Shown here: one piece after another, positions 45,811 through 57,874 of the stretch
Layout: every line of letters begins with the position of its first letter
Position numbering within the stretch: position 1 is the stretch's first letter
Source of the DNA: Botryotinia globosa
Taxonomy: Eukaryota > Ascomycota > Leotiomycetes > Helotiales > Sclerotiniaceae
DNA length: 64,000 nucleotides
Assembly: GCA_014898425.1 (NCBI GenBank)
Contig: RCSZ01000016.1
Coordinates: 434,001-498,000 of the forward strand
Direction: 5' to 3'
Made by a program: the position numbers and the translations under genes
The notes under the pieces: generated by a model
The model's input: the letters and a program-made list of their open reading frames with translations, nothing else
Databases searched by the model: none
Told to the model about the DNA's origin: nothing

Positions 45811-48800
45811 GGTCCAGTCTACGACACATGAGCAAAGGGTTTGGTCTCGACTCTCGACGGCACCTTTGTATGGGATCTACCATCTACAGACAATGGTAGT
45901 CAGATTGATACATACACTTTGCATCACCATCATCCTCATTCATTCATTCACTTGCCTCCAATCGATTCCATGACTTGAGATTAGGTACATATAATACATA
46001 TATATGTACGACGCAATCAACATCCAAACAACTCAGAATTCCTTCTCTTTCACCACCTGACTTTCATTATGCTCAATGAGGAAGGAAGTGTCTGGAAAGA
46101 AAGGAATGTTAATTTCAAATTAACAATTCCATGGTGAAGACTCGCATTCCCTATCCCAATTCCATGCAGTCTGAGACAGAGAGCCTCTCTTCTCGTGAAC
46201 TTTTACCTTTTATTCCTTCCCAAGAACCTTACCATCAATCAACTATGGGCCTAGGTATATCTAATTATCAATAGTATCCGGATCTTTAAAACGCTCTCCA
46301 TCTTTGTTCTCTCTGATGAGGTATGGATGGACTCTAGCAATCAATGGGTTATCCCATAAGCTTTCTCATTCCTGGAGAAGAACCTTGGAAGACTGGGGAA
46401 ACGAAACACTTTCAGACATTCATCGTGCGATGTTAATTCTTGATAGGTAGAATGCGTCAACAGACAGCGACCCAGATCCGAATATGGTGTAGAGAGAGGG
46501 GGAAGTTGTCTCGATTGATATCTAATCTAGGCCTGAGCGTTGTGAGCAAATTTATTCTCTAGGCCTTTTTTCATTGTTTCCAGGTCGTCGCTTGTCGACT
46601 AGATAGTCTCATTCATACAAAACTTATCCACATTCTAACAAAGCTGCTCTTTGAGACTTTGATATATCGTTCAATATGTGGAATGAACACGTTTTGGGAT
46701 GCTTTGTTACCTTCCTTCGTCCACGCAGGTACATTCCGGTAGATTACGTGTATACGTGCGACACTGCAGTAATTCTACCCACCTGGCCTTGCTGAGTACA
46801 TTCTGTACCTCGTACGCACCTTGAACTACTACTACATACTTATATCTCTCATCTACTTTTGCATCTTCTGTTGCATCATCATATCCAACCACTAGTATTT
46901 CCCGCACCTCAAGGCCTTTCACATTTTGCATCCTAGTATTTGACAGGCTAGAATAGAACACCTATAGCGTCGTGAACCGGGGCAGATCAATCATTCCAGA
47001 CCGATATGGTGGAAGCGAAATGCTCATCATCGATCAATCACCGAGAGTCCCATATTTCTTAATACCAGGTTGATGAGATATCACATCGGTCTCAAATGCT
47101 TAATGTCGAATCATTGCTACAACGATAGAAGGCCTGTCTCGAGAGATAATGAAGCCGCACGCTACCTCCTGCCCTGATCCTACTGATAGATATACCAAGC
47201 TCACTAATTTTGCTAACCTGGCTCTCAACTTCTCAAGCCGAGGAGAACGACGACAGACGACAAACACTTCAACCTACGAACCCGATTTTTCGAACCTAGA
47301 ATTCTCCAAGGTTGTATCCCATCTGCCAATCACATCTCGTTCTTCCTCTCTTTGCGGGACACCGTGGGGATCATTGGAGACGAGCAACACCGAATACTCA
47401 CTGGCTGCATGCGTAGGCTGGTGGCTCGGAGAGAAAATTCTCGTTGCCATTGCCACTAAAAATACCAATTACCCCATGAGGTGATGGCTCAGATTCAAGA
47501 TAGACCGGAACGACCATTAGTTTTCTAGTTTCTAGATAACCCCTGAGAATATCAAGAAAGAATCCATGTTAAAACCTTTTCCATCGCGAGTGTTTTACCG
47601 AACTTCAGTCTTGGTTGGGAGGGATTGGCTGTCTTGTGCCGGCCATCCTTCAAGTTGTCTCTTCGAAGTTCGAGCAGCATAACAAAATATCGAGACAATG
47701 CCGTTGAACCTCGATTGCTCCAAACTATACGAGACCTATTAGAATCAATATCCCCCCCCTTGTTTCCTATCTCCGGATTGAAGAGTCAACAGAAGTGTCC
47801 AGTGTTCTAGTCAAAGCTTGTTCCATGATAGAAAAAAGGTATGTTTTGGAGTAGTTGAGTTTATTATACGGTTGGTTATCCCAGAAATCACTCATACTAA
47901 TAATCATATTCGTTGGAGTAGCTCGCGTAGTTGGAGTAGCTGGTCACGTAATAATCTTATCTCAGAATACTCTATTCGCTCGCTTTGACAGAAGCACATG
48001 CAATGGCTTAAGAGTGGCAGCATGTAAGAAGTTAGAATGACGGCTATCTTCAAACTCGGCCTATACGTATATACCTAGGTCCATGGCTGCGGAATCAAAG
48101 TTCAAAGTATAATCGTTCGATGGTCTGGGGAAATTACCAAAGTGTTCTCAAACAGTTCTGCTTCGTTGATTGTGTTGTAATTTTAAATTCAGACCATTCT
48201 TTCCTGCTTCTCTTCGCCAAACGCCGCAAGTGTATTGTCGGCAGTGAGAGCTGACAATTCTAGATTATTACCTTCAGCGCTTCTTCTACAAATATGGGTC
48301 TCAATCTACTGGTAGGAAACCGAGCCCGGCGGGAGATCGTCTATTTCCAACTTCCAAGAAATATGCAGCCTTTTAACTGCACCACTAAAAGGAGTCATCA
48401 ATTGAGCCTCGGGTTTGACCGATGAAGTATTTCTCACATCGTAGTTGTCCGAAGACAATTACATTGTAGTAGCCTTACCTCCGTATTGCTATATGCGAAG
48501 GTCAACAATGTCTATACCGAGCCGGCACGCATGGTCCTTTATGGATGATCTTGGACGATCAAGCCGTGCCGTCGAACAGTTTGCGCTGTCATGGCTGCAT
48601 AGTCCTACGCAAATACGACATCTGCATGATCACTGACATCTATGGAGAAACACCCGGGGCTTCTACCGCCCTCATCTTTCTCTGTTTGTTCATCCATTCG
48701 ATATCCGTCTAACTATGGTGAAGCAAAATCAGGTTTGAAAACGAACTAAACACTAGAGAAAGTTAATCGATGTGCGGACGCCTCTGAAAGGTTTGGCATT

Positions 48801-49226
48801 ATCAACGTCTGTATCTGATAAGGAGCTCGAGAACAAGCATCAAATGATAGGCGGGCATTCATGAGTATATCACTTCCTGCCGCAACTATCGAATGCTCAA
48901 GGTTATGAAAGCTCGATATGGAACGAACATTGGGCGGTCGCATATAACATGCGGCACTTTGTCATATTAATAATTGGTTCACACAAGTGGTCAAACACGA
49001 GTTTATTCATGAGTACTACTCGTATACATGCCGCATTTTGAAAAAAAAGTGGTTCCAGATTTAACAAGTCCCTTGAGTTACAAAGCTTGAAAATTGGTTC
49101 TCAACTTTTCTATTGGCAGCTCACACAAGCCACAGAGTGGACTCGTGGGATAAATCATAACTTGGATTGGATTTCTATACAAAGCACACCTGGGCAACTT
49201 TATGTGCCGAGAAGTCTTTCTTATTA

Positions 49227-49296
49227 TGGACTCTGGACTATGGACTATGGACTATGGACTACAGCTTATCAGTTTATCAGTTTATCAGTCTATCGG
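49227..49296. repeat. TGGACTA and TCAGTTTA short arrays
   Basis: About four TGGACTA units followed by three TCAGTTTA-type units. Confidence 0.8.
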
Positions 49297-49456
49297 AAGC
49301 TCGTTAACAACGTCGATATAGCTACAGCATCCAATGACAACAAGAAGAAGCGTCAGAAGTCAAACTATAAAGTAGTGGAAGCAGCTATATTCTTACAGTG
49401 GCATCTGAATGCAAGTTCAGGGTCAACCTGACTCGTATCCCGGAAATCTTTCGCCA

Positions 49457-49536
49457 TCAGTCTATCAGTTTATCAGTCTATCAGTCTATCAATCCATCAG
49501 TCTATCAGTCCATCAGTTCATCAGTCCATCAGTCCA
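49457..49536. repeat. degenerate 8-base array ATCAGTYY
   Basis: About ten units with CT, TT, CC and TC variants interleaved. The unit is the same as at 49268-49296, about 160 bases away. Confidence 0.85.
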
Positions 49537-50040
49537 GGACATAGCCAGCAATCTAAAACAATGTGATTGTGAATATCAGAACGCGACATCTCTGGGGAGG
49601 GGCAATCAAATTGAATCAAATTGAATCAACAGGTGACCCTTGTCGACTTTCCCCAAAACTGGATATGTGTTGTGATTTGTGAAGAGACGCCCTAGTACGA
49701 GGAAGGTAATCTTGAATGGAAATTTCAACGGCTGTAAGATATCATATCGGGCACCCGGTAGATGCGAATTTTGTATTTTTCACATGGGAAAGTTACATCC
49801 GACCGATGATGATCTCAAAGCGGTATCCCGCACCGTCGAGAAGAATTTAGTAGTACGGAGTCCATGGCGATATGGCGCAAGTGTTTTCTATGTCTATTTC
49901 CATGTCGATTTCTGTGTCGATTTCTGTGTCGAGAGTATTGGAGGGCTGAAGTAGGGCATACGGCATTGTTGCATAAACCGACTATCAAGGGTTCCAAGGT
50001 CTCGATGAGTCTATTGTCGAGTGGGGGAAGTGGGCGGTTT

Positions 50041-50136
50041 TGAATCATTGAATCATTGAATCATTGAATCATTGAATCATTGAATCATTGAACCATTGAA
50101 CCATTGAACCATTGAACCATTGAACCATTGAACCAT
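50041..50136. repeat. block-switched minisatellite (TGAATCAT)6-(TGAACCAT)6
   Basis: Six perfect TGAATCAT units then six perfect TGAACCAT units; decayed TGAACAAT-like copies follow. Confidence 0.95.
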
Positions 50137-50197
50137 TGAACAATCAAACAATTCAACAATTGACCAATCGATAACAATTTGATAGGAGAAAAGTCAT

Positions 50198-50198
<1 letters not shown>

Positions 50199-50228
<30 letters not shown>
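50199..50228. repeat. (CA)15 microsatellite
   Basis: Perfect dinucleotide run 60 bases after the TGAAYCAT array. Confidence 0.93.
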
Positions 50229-50230
<2 letters not shown>

Positions 50231-51112
50231 AAATGCAAGAGCAAGGTTTCTGATTGACCGATTGCCTATCTGAGTATCACACTATTTTATTTTCCACAAT
50301 TCAATTAATACCGGCAACTATCTAATAATAAGTACTTGAAGACTGTATGTAGGTAGTAGGTGGTAGGTAGTAGGTAGTAGGTACATGAACTGCACATGAA
50401 TTGCACATAGACACTTCTTACTCTCGAGCTCTCGACCATCTCAAGTGTTGCAGTCGTAACTACTAACCAGCCTTTTCAATGAAGCAACCCCATAGTGCCT
50501 GCCCACTACATCGAGGTGGTTGAACTTGTCATTCATGATTCATGTGCCTTCTTCTTATTTACATTCATTCACGGAATCACACCTGCCCGGTGGCCCAGTG
50601 CCCATTGCTACCCCTCACCCACACATACCACGGGATATATATATTCTTGAGGAATTTAATCTAGATCCCCTCATAACCCCAGCATTTCAAGCCCATGCCC
50701 ATCTCCCCTTACCCGTCACACATCATATGATAACGGTTCACCCGCTGCGCCGTGCTACGAACTCCTGCCCACCACACACCGCAATGTACATTCCCTGGGC
50801 CTCACTGTGGTCGTGACTTGCATAGATAGATAGGCATTGTTCGCCAAGTTTCATACATCCACGTTCGCTCATTCGATATACACAATGCTGGAAAGAGTCT
50901 CTCATGGATTTCATATGTTTGTAACTTTGTATAGAGGATTTCCCTCACACCGCATATCATTATAAGCAACAGACGACGCTTTCGGCAATCGGTCCCCTAC
51001 CATGCGCAAGGAGTTGTTGCTTGGAATGCAAGTGGCTTGCGTATCACATCTTGGTGTGATGGCTTGAAAGTTGATGCCAATCTTTCGTGCTTAAAGATGT
51101 CAGTTGAAAGTG

Positions 51113-51122
51113 TACCTAGGTA
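51113..51122. repeat. palindromic decamer TACCTAGGTA, copy 7
   Basis: Exact copy in the long non-coding interval. Confidence 0.9.
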
Positions 51123-52359
51123 GTTCCCTCGTTCCTATCCCTTTCCCCCCGCTATCTGGAAGTAGTCACCTTCACGATAGAAATCAAGCAGCACAGTACC
51201 ACCAAACGATCTCGAAACCACAAACACAATACCAAATACCTATGCATGAAATAGAAGGTTCCAGCCCCCCTCAAATCTTATCTACAATCTCCTCATATCC
51301 CATACCACCCTCATACATGCACCGTCGTATCCCACACCCTCGTATCTTAACTTTCTCCTCACGTCATTCCCCAATCGTCCATCGTCGCATCGGAAACACT
51401 CGGAATGACACGTTATGGTACATGCATAAATTAATGATGGCGTAGTCATGGCGCGAAGCTTATGCAAGCCCTCGATGTCTGATGCACGCCGCGCAAGTGT
51501 TGCTGCAGCCACTTTCACACGACACGGGCTCTGGAGACGAGGAATGCAGTTTCTGGGACGAGAGCTTCCTCTCGGGATCGGATACGGATCTTCGGGAAAT
51601 GAGTTCAGGTGAATGTGATGGTGCAATTGCGTTCCATACGGATAACAAAAGATCTTGGTATATGCACATCAATGTTCCATCAATTAGCAAAGCAACGTTT
51701 AACTCGCCAATTCCCATCAGCTTCAAATAGGTTCCAATAACCGATTTTCAATATCTTTTTGACAGCACCACTTGTTTGATCATCTTCTTGGAGGTCCATG
51801 GGACTCTATCAAGCATCGCTGTGAAGTATCAAATACATCTCATGTATCGGTGTCGTATCCCAACCCTACCAGCTTCAAGTGTACTGCTTCAAGGGTCCTT
51901 CCTTCAATACATCGTCTTCGTCTCGTCTATGTACAATGATGTACACGATACATCCTACGAGTACATGGTTCGTTGAATCAAATCTCGCATCCAGTAAACA
52001 CAATGAGTGAACATGTACCGAATAAGCGAGCCAGGTACCTCAGATGTCACGACATACGGATGGACAGGTAGCTCTCTCCCCGGTTTCCGAATGGAACTGT
52101 GGACAGTACAGATGCAGCCGAGATGTCGAAGAATCGAATTTGGAAGATCGTTTCGATGTTTAGGGTAGTCGGATGATTATCGTAATCTCTTTCATCTGGG
52201 ATGGCGTTGCATATCCGATACGGCTTCGTCTACTTTCATCATCCCTATCTCCCATCTCACAAACCACATGTGAAAAGTTTCGGGTCCCAGACAGGAAACA
52301 TCGAATCCATTGGATGTATTCCCCAATCAATATCGACATAAGCTGCAAATACACACCAA

Positions 52360-52414
52360 ACCATATCATATCATATCAAACCACATCAAATCAAATCAAA
52401 TCATACCATACCAT
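52360..52414. repeat. AT-rich TCATA/TCAAA pentamer array
   Basis: Imperfect pentamers (ATCAT, ATCAA, ATACC) in tandem. Confidence 0.75.
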
Positions 52415-52631
52415 CCAACCCCCCAAACCCACCCAATAAAGAATAAGCAGAAGTTCAAAGCAGGAGAAAGCAAGAAACCAAGCAAAATCCCGGATAGATA
52501 CCTACCAATAACAACATCTCACAGTATATATATCCATATCGTGCTACCTTCACACTTTATATCAACTACATATGTGCCGCTTACCTAAAATACACACCTA
52601 CATACCGGTACGTGCTTACGAATAGACAAGA

Positions 52632-52676
52632 TACATACACATACACATACACATACACATACATACATACATACAC
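52632..52676. repeat. (ACATAC)n passing into (ATAC)n
   Basis: Hexamer units shorten to tetramers within one tract. Confidence 0.8.
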
Positions 52677-52704
52677 GAACACACAAACAATCAACCCCCA
52701 TGCA

Positions 52705-52722
52705 CCCCCCCCCCCCCCCCCC
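52705..52722. repeat. poly(C)18 tract
   Basis: Eighteen consecutive cytosines. Such runs are prone to sequencing length error. Confidence 0.9.
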
Positions 52723-52834
52723 ACACTATACCAAATGACTAATACCCCCATCCCATCCCGTACCCCCACGCACCCAAATTCCCCCACGCTTTTACAAAGA
52801 GTATCTACCAGGTATGTATATGTACATGTACATG

Positions 52835-52844
52835 TACCTAGGTA
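52835..52844. repeat. palindromic decamer TACCTAGGTA, copy 8
   Basis: Exact copy, preceded by a TGTACATGTACATG palindromic run. Confidence 0.9.
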
Positions 52845-53304
52845 ATAGTTACACAAACTCATGGTCGGACCTCCCTCCTAGTTTTAAATTTCAAAAGATA
52901 TCGATCCCGATAGGTGCTTCTAGGAGGAAAAGAGGAAATCATGCCACGCAGCGCAGTGCGATGTGACACCCGAAGCGAGGTATGGACTTGTACCTGTTCA
53001 TGTTCTTGGTCTTGGCTTCGGACATTAAAATCTTGCATCGACGGTACTTGTTAGCTGTTCTCGGTTGTGTATTGTGTACCAAGAAAGTGTCATCTAATGT
53101 TGTTGTTGTTATTGTAGGTAGGTGAGGAGTGCCCATGGTATTCAAGAAGATGTAGACTCTACGGGTTTGCAATAGCTTTCTTTCTTTCTTGTTATTCCAC
53201 TCTCATGCTAGATCCAAATTTATGAAGGTGGTCTCTATAGGTAGGCGATCTTCTATTTCCTTCAAACTCAACTCGCATAGCTAGTCCTTTTATCCAACCG
53301 CTTT

Positions 53305-55033
53305 CTAACCCCTCCTCTCCCCAAAAGCCACTTCTTCTGGAATCCTGAAACTAACACAGAACATCCTCTTCTTCGGCGCCACATCTCTCACATCCCAAAC
53401 CTTCGTTTCATACTTATCACCCTGCTCAATCTTCACACCCAATTTCTCGCTCACCCTTTCGCAAATTTCTATATTAGCCGCCTCGTTATCTTCATTCTTC
53501 GCCGCAAAACAATGGACATGTACCATTGGCAATTTTGTTTTTGTATGTGGAGCAAATAGGTGTTGAGATTTATGATAGAGGCCGTGGAAAGAGGGAAGGA
53601 AATCTATGGCCGTGGCAGGGAGATTCATTACGAAGTGAGAGATGGTGTTGGGAATGGTGAGGACCTTGGGAGGTGGAGGTGGCTGAGTTGACGGAGGAGC
53701 ACTGCGAGAGGGTCGTTTGGGAGCGATAGTAACGGTATTTTGATTTGTGGCGGTGAGTTGGAGGAGTTCGTCTGCGGCTTGATGGATAAATTTGTGGCCA
53801 TCTTCGTTGAAGGGATGAACGAAATTTTCAACCTGAAGAGTTGTCAATTATATGACCTTTTGTGATTTTCAATACGATTGAGGAATGGAGTCTTGATCAG
53901 ATTGAAGCGCCTTGTCAAAGGCATTCTCATCAAAGTAACCCAACTTGTGGTTTATGTTGACCGTCGTGATATTGATATCATCATGATTAAAAAGGGTAGG
54001 GTCTTCAGTAAGGGGGAGACAGACCTTATTTCTAATAACCGCATCTTTCATAGCCTTATAACTATCCGGATTCAAATCATTTGCCCACACAAATACCCCT
54101 TTCTTTCCTGCTGGTAAGGCGAAGGGACCCACCCCCGCCATAACGTCACAGACGACATCCCCAGGCTCAAACAGATCCACCAATCGCTTATGTTCTGTTT
54201 GCAATCTACTATTCCAATAAACTTTCGAGTAATCGAATCGAAATGTACAATCTCCTTCGCGAATTTCAACATTCATGTTATCTTCACCGGCGAGCACTTC
54301 GTAAGAGAAAGTTCGGTATTCAGAAACGGTGCCCACATCATCAATTTTGTTGATGACCGTACGGATGGTGGGATTTTTGTCCATAAGAACTGCCGCAACG
54401 AGAGACTTGTAAGGAAGATATTCGTCATGTAGGTTGAGATGGGCTGGTACTGTTAGAAAAGTTCAGACGATTGGAAAGAGGAGCAATACCAACATGCCCG
54501 ACAATGGCGAAACCGACTGGAATCTCTCCTTGGGCATCTTCGGGAAGAATAGATTTCATGATATCGACTGTAAAGATTAATTCCTATAAATGCATATGGT
54601 GACCGAAAATAACATACTATAATTCCAATGATCATAACCCAGAGTCAAATCAAATGGGATAACTCCTAATTCCTGTGCCTTCACAGCTTCATGTAAAATT
54701 GGACTCCAAGTGGTAGGATCTGCCAAACAAAATCAGAATCTCATTCTACTACCCCTAAGAAATACGAGGTACTATACCATCATGTTTTACTTTAGGATTC
54801 AGAAGCAAACACTTTCCACCTTTCGCCGCAAATTCTGGGTCTGGATCCGATCGTATAGGCGCAACTCTATCTTCCAGCAACATTTCTTTGCTTTTTGTCA
54901 ATTGAGATCGACATTTTGATATAATTTTGTTATTCATCAATCTTGCTGCGGAAATTGGTATAGTTTTGGAAAATAGAGCACGATCGAGTACTCCCGCTGC
55001 GGAGCGCACAACGGGTGGGCGAAATAATGACAT
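53305..55033 (-). CDS. TRM5: tRNA (guanine37-N1)-methyltransferase Trm5
   Basis: Five exons, 55033-54778, 54719-54618, 54567-54490, 54443-54025 and 53832-53305, close to 460 residues. The N-terminal domain includes [20 protein letters not shown] and [20 protein letters not shown]. The class I SAM-binding site reads [20 protein letters not shown] with AND in the next strand. The NLPA motif ([11 protein letters not shown]) completes the active site. The last intron is long (192 bases); it was chosen because it joins AVIRNK directly to [12 protein letters not shown], as in other Trm5 proteins, and keeps the phase. The enzyme makes m1G37 in tRNAs to prevent frameshifting, in cytosol or nucleus and in mitochondria. 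The gene is divergent from the AlkB-like gene. Confidence 0.94.
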
Positions 55034-55343
55034 TTGGTCGTTAGATGTTACTGTAGATTTCTACTTATAATATCAGTAAAGCCATTCATTAATACGGAAT
55101 GCGAACATGCCTCCATAACTTCATCTCGTTTTGTCATTTCTTGTGAAGGTTTTAATTTTGTGTGTAGACGACTCATAATTTCGCACAAGGCTGAAGCGAG
55201 AGATTTTAGATCATGAGCTAGCGATAAGGCTGCGCGAGGCTATGACCAAATCAGGTGGTGATGTCATGAAAGGCTATATTCATTAAGATTTCCCGACGCG
55301 CTGACTGCTGTTGGTGAAGCTCTATAAAGAATTGTATCTCAAA
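55034..55343. promoter_or_regulatory. bidirectional promoter, TRM5 / ALKBH2-like
   Basis: 310 bases between divergent start codons must serve both genes. No specific site is claimed. Confidence 0.5.
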
Positions 55344-56615
55344 ATGTCGACAGCGAAAAGAACGATAGATTCCTTCTTCAAACCACAGGCAAAGAAACCC
55401 CGAGAATCAGAATTTGCAACAACAGAAGAAGCGAAAGCAACAGGAGAAGCATTGGTAAGTATCATACAACACAACAGCTTTATTTCGCCACTAATCAATG
55501 AAGGAACGCGAATTCACGCGTCACTCAACTTATCCATTTCCAATACCATGTCTTCCTTCCTCCATATCTTCGGAGCTGTCTTCGTTTCCATCTACGATCG
55601 GCAAAGAGATAAATGATCAAGCCGATCTCGATCTTCTTTACTTCGAGCCTTACATTCCCAAGTATCTTGAACGTCATGTGTTCCAGTTTCTTCGTTGGGA
55701 ATTGCCCTTTTATCGTGTGGAGTATGATATCAAGCGAGGAGGTGTATCGACGCATATCAAAACTCCAAGGTAGACCTTCCATTCTTTGAATTTAAGCCAA
55801 TCACTGAGACTCGAGAAGGTGGACCACGGTATTCGGGCTCGATGAAACATCTAAGTTCAATGACAATGGAGAACTCGTGGATGCCAATAGTGGTAAGAGA
55901 ATCGAGAAAGAGCGATGTTACACCAAATATCCACCTCGGCCAATACCCAAATGTTTAGACGATTTACGACTTTCCACTGAAATGGCGACGGGTTGCAAGT
56001 TCAATTTCTGTCTCGTCAACTATTATGCATCTGGATCGGATTCGATCTCATATCAGTACGTCAACGGTAGACAGGTTTCGCTGTCTTTCACACCTAATTC
56101 TGTGCACTGATATCAAGGCCCACTTTTCCTCTTCTCCAGAAACGTCGTTTCCATTTTCTAATGCAACTTCTGTTCTCATTTCCCCCCAAAATGCGTCTCT
56201 GATAGGACATACTGATTTCCTGGCTTTCAACAGTAGTGACGATGAAAGATTCTTAGGCCCATTGCCGGCCATTGCAAGTTACTCGCTTGGAGCAAGGAGA
56301 GATTTCCTCATGAAACATAAACCTATCCCGCCAAACGATAACGCTCCTCCTCCGCCAGAAACAAAACCTATAAAGTTGCCACTTGCAAGCGGGGATATGA
56401 TATTGATGCGAGGTAGGACGCAGGCAAATTGGCTTCATTCTATTCCCAAACGAACAGGGAAGAATGCCGATGATGGAGGAAGAATCAATATTACCTTTAG
56501 ACGTGCTATGGTAAAGGGTGGGACGGAGAACTACTATAATTATAATGTCGGCACTGGACCTGTGTATAAATGGGATGACATCCTGAAGGAAATGAGAATA
56601 TGGAAAGAATTATGA
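55344..56615 (+). CDS. ALKBH2-like 2-oxoglutarate/Fe(II) DNA demethylase
   Basis: Exons 55344-55454, 55504-55769, 55819-56055 and 56234-56615 give 331 residues. The N-terminus has a PIP-box-like KRTIDSFFKPQ at residues 5-15. The catalytic jelly roll includes RWTTVFGLDE, FNFCLVNYYASGSDSISYHSDDE with iron ligands His205 and Asp207, then ANWLHSIPK with His273 and RINITFRR with the 2-oxoglutarate Arg288 and the following Arg294. The HSDDE form is typical of ALKBH2/3-type DNA repair enzymes that reverse 1-methyladenine and 3-methylcytosine. The third intron (178 bases) is longer than usual but splits the His codon cleanly. The 3' end is 71 bases from the convergent NUS1 stop. Confidence 0.92.
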
Positions 56616-56686
56616 TTGGATTGATTAGAAGTAAACTTCACCCACCATCCGAATTTATATATTCTCGCATTGTAATGGGATCTAAT

Positions 56687-57874
56687 CTATCTTCCGAACC
56701 TCATCTGTGCGTTACCATAGTTATATAACGCTTGCAAGAAAACTTGATATCCAACTCCGTGATTATCTTGCACGTGAAAAATTTCTGTGAGGCGTAATTG
56801 CCATGGTGGATATCCGGACAGTTCGACCGTTGGTCCAAATAATATCAAAAGATTTGGCTCTCCCATGATGCTTTCCGTAATTTCGGCATCAATGAGTTCT
56901 TGGCTGATATCATTCGACTCAATTTTGCCTCGTTGGGACATCTCTGTTAGCGTTTTGGTCAAGTCAACTAGTGAATCCCGGCCGTCTTCGTTCGAGAGAA
57001 GTAGCACCGAAATATGCTGTAAAGAGCCAGGAAGTGTATCAGTCGTCGACGTAGCTGATGAGGATTCCATGGATGGGACATGGGGAGCTCTCATAGACAA
57101 GGCTGGGTGATCTGGTCCAAAATATGAGGCCAATTTTCTCACTACTGCTCGATGCGTCGCAGGTATATAACCTTTAAGAATTCCTGCATTCCATCATTAG
57201 CACGCCCCCAATAATATCTTCCCTTCCATACTAGAATCACATACCAGTCTTTTCGTATACCGACAACATTGGAATACCTACACATGCACACCATGCTGTA
57301 ATCTCTGCTACCTCATCGACTAAGGCTTCCAATCCTGCCCCTCCTCTTGCACCGTCCTCCAGATTTAATATGACACTAACATGCTCGGGTAATCTCTCTA
57401 ACCCCTTTACATCCTTCTGTATCAACCCTGGCGTCCGATGATGGTAAAATAAAATCGCAAATATGCGATCCTTTACCGCATGATATGCCTGCCTCAATCT
57501 AATATATAATGAAAAAGCTGCATGCACAACAGCATATACTAATCCATGCAATTGGAAACGAAAGAAATTGCGAATGCCAAGATGAGAGCGGGATTTTGAA
57601 GCTGACGATTTAGACTTCGACTTCGATTTAGATCTCCTTTGGCTTTTGATTGATGAAGTTCGCGAGGGTAGATCGGAAGGGAGCAGTGGCTAGAATGCAG
57701 TTACAGCGTCAATGAGTGGACGAGTCAATTGAATGGGTACCTGCAGGTACACAACGACAGGACGAAATCAAAACTTACCTCGATAAGCTTTCGTCTTTCT
57801 TCTGCTGTTAATAGCGTGTGACCACCTTTTGCATCTTCGCGGTACGCTTCGAGAGCTTTCGATTTACTAGTCAT
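56687..57874 (-). CDS. NUS1: dehydrodolichyl diphosphate synthase subunit NUS1 (NgBR)
   Basis: Exons 57874-57779, 57689-57245 and 57183-56687 give 345 residues. A Ser/Lys/Arg-rich N-terminus (RRSKSKSKSKSSASKSRS) precedes a hydrophobic segment (FQLHGLVYAVVHAAFSLYIR) that probably anchors the protein in the ER membrane. LPEHVSVILNLE and WCACVGIPMLSVYEKTG match the cis-prenyltransferase-like fold, as do YPPWQLRLTEIFHV and the C-terminal FLQALYNYGNAQMRFGR. The last residues keep an RxG-like motif (RFG), which in NgBR/Nus1 contributes to the active site shared with the catalytic subunit. The complex makes dolichol precursors for N-glycosylation. The gene is divergent from COG6 by 249 bases. Confidence 0.92.

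Larger units (their letters stand above)
44458..53304. other. 8.8-kb non-coding interval upstream of REG1, satellite-rich
   Basis: Lies between the REG1 start and the 3' end of TRM5, both minus strand. No open frame above 114 codons has a recognisable domain, and I could not build a spliced gene. It contains most of the repeats in the window and decamer copies 6-8. No transposon ends or RIP-like depletion were obvious by eye. Long regulatory DNA or an unannotated non-coding transcript are both possible. Confidence 0.55.

Noticed and set aside
47149..47484. 111-codon frame in the REG1 upstream desert
   Set aside because: No recognisable domain, no supporting splice sites; kept as non-coding.
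51482..51730. 82-codon frame with an acidic, motif-like look
   Set aside because: No family, no splice partners and located in the satellite-rich desert; length is within chance.
38908..53304. Desert as a centromere or transposon graveyard
   Set aside because: No transposon genes, long terminal repeats or extreme AT bias are visible; simple satellites alone do not support either idea.
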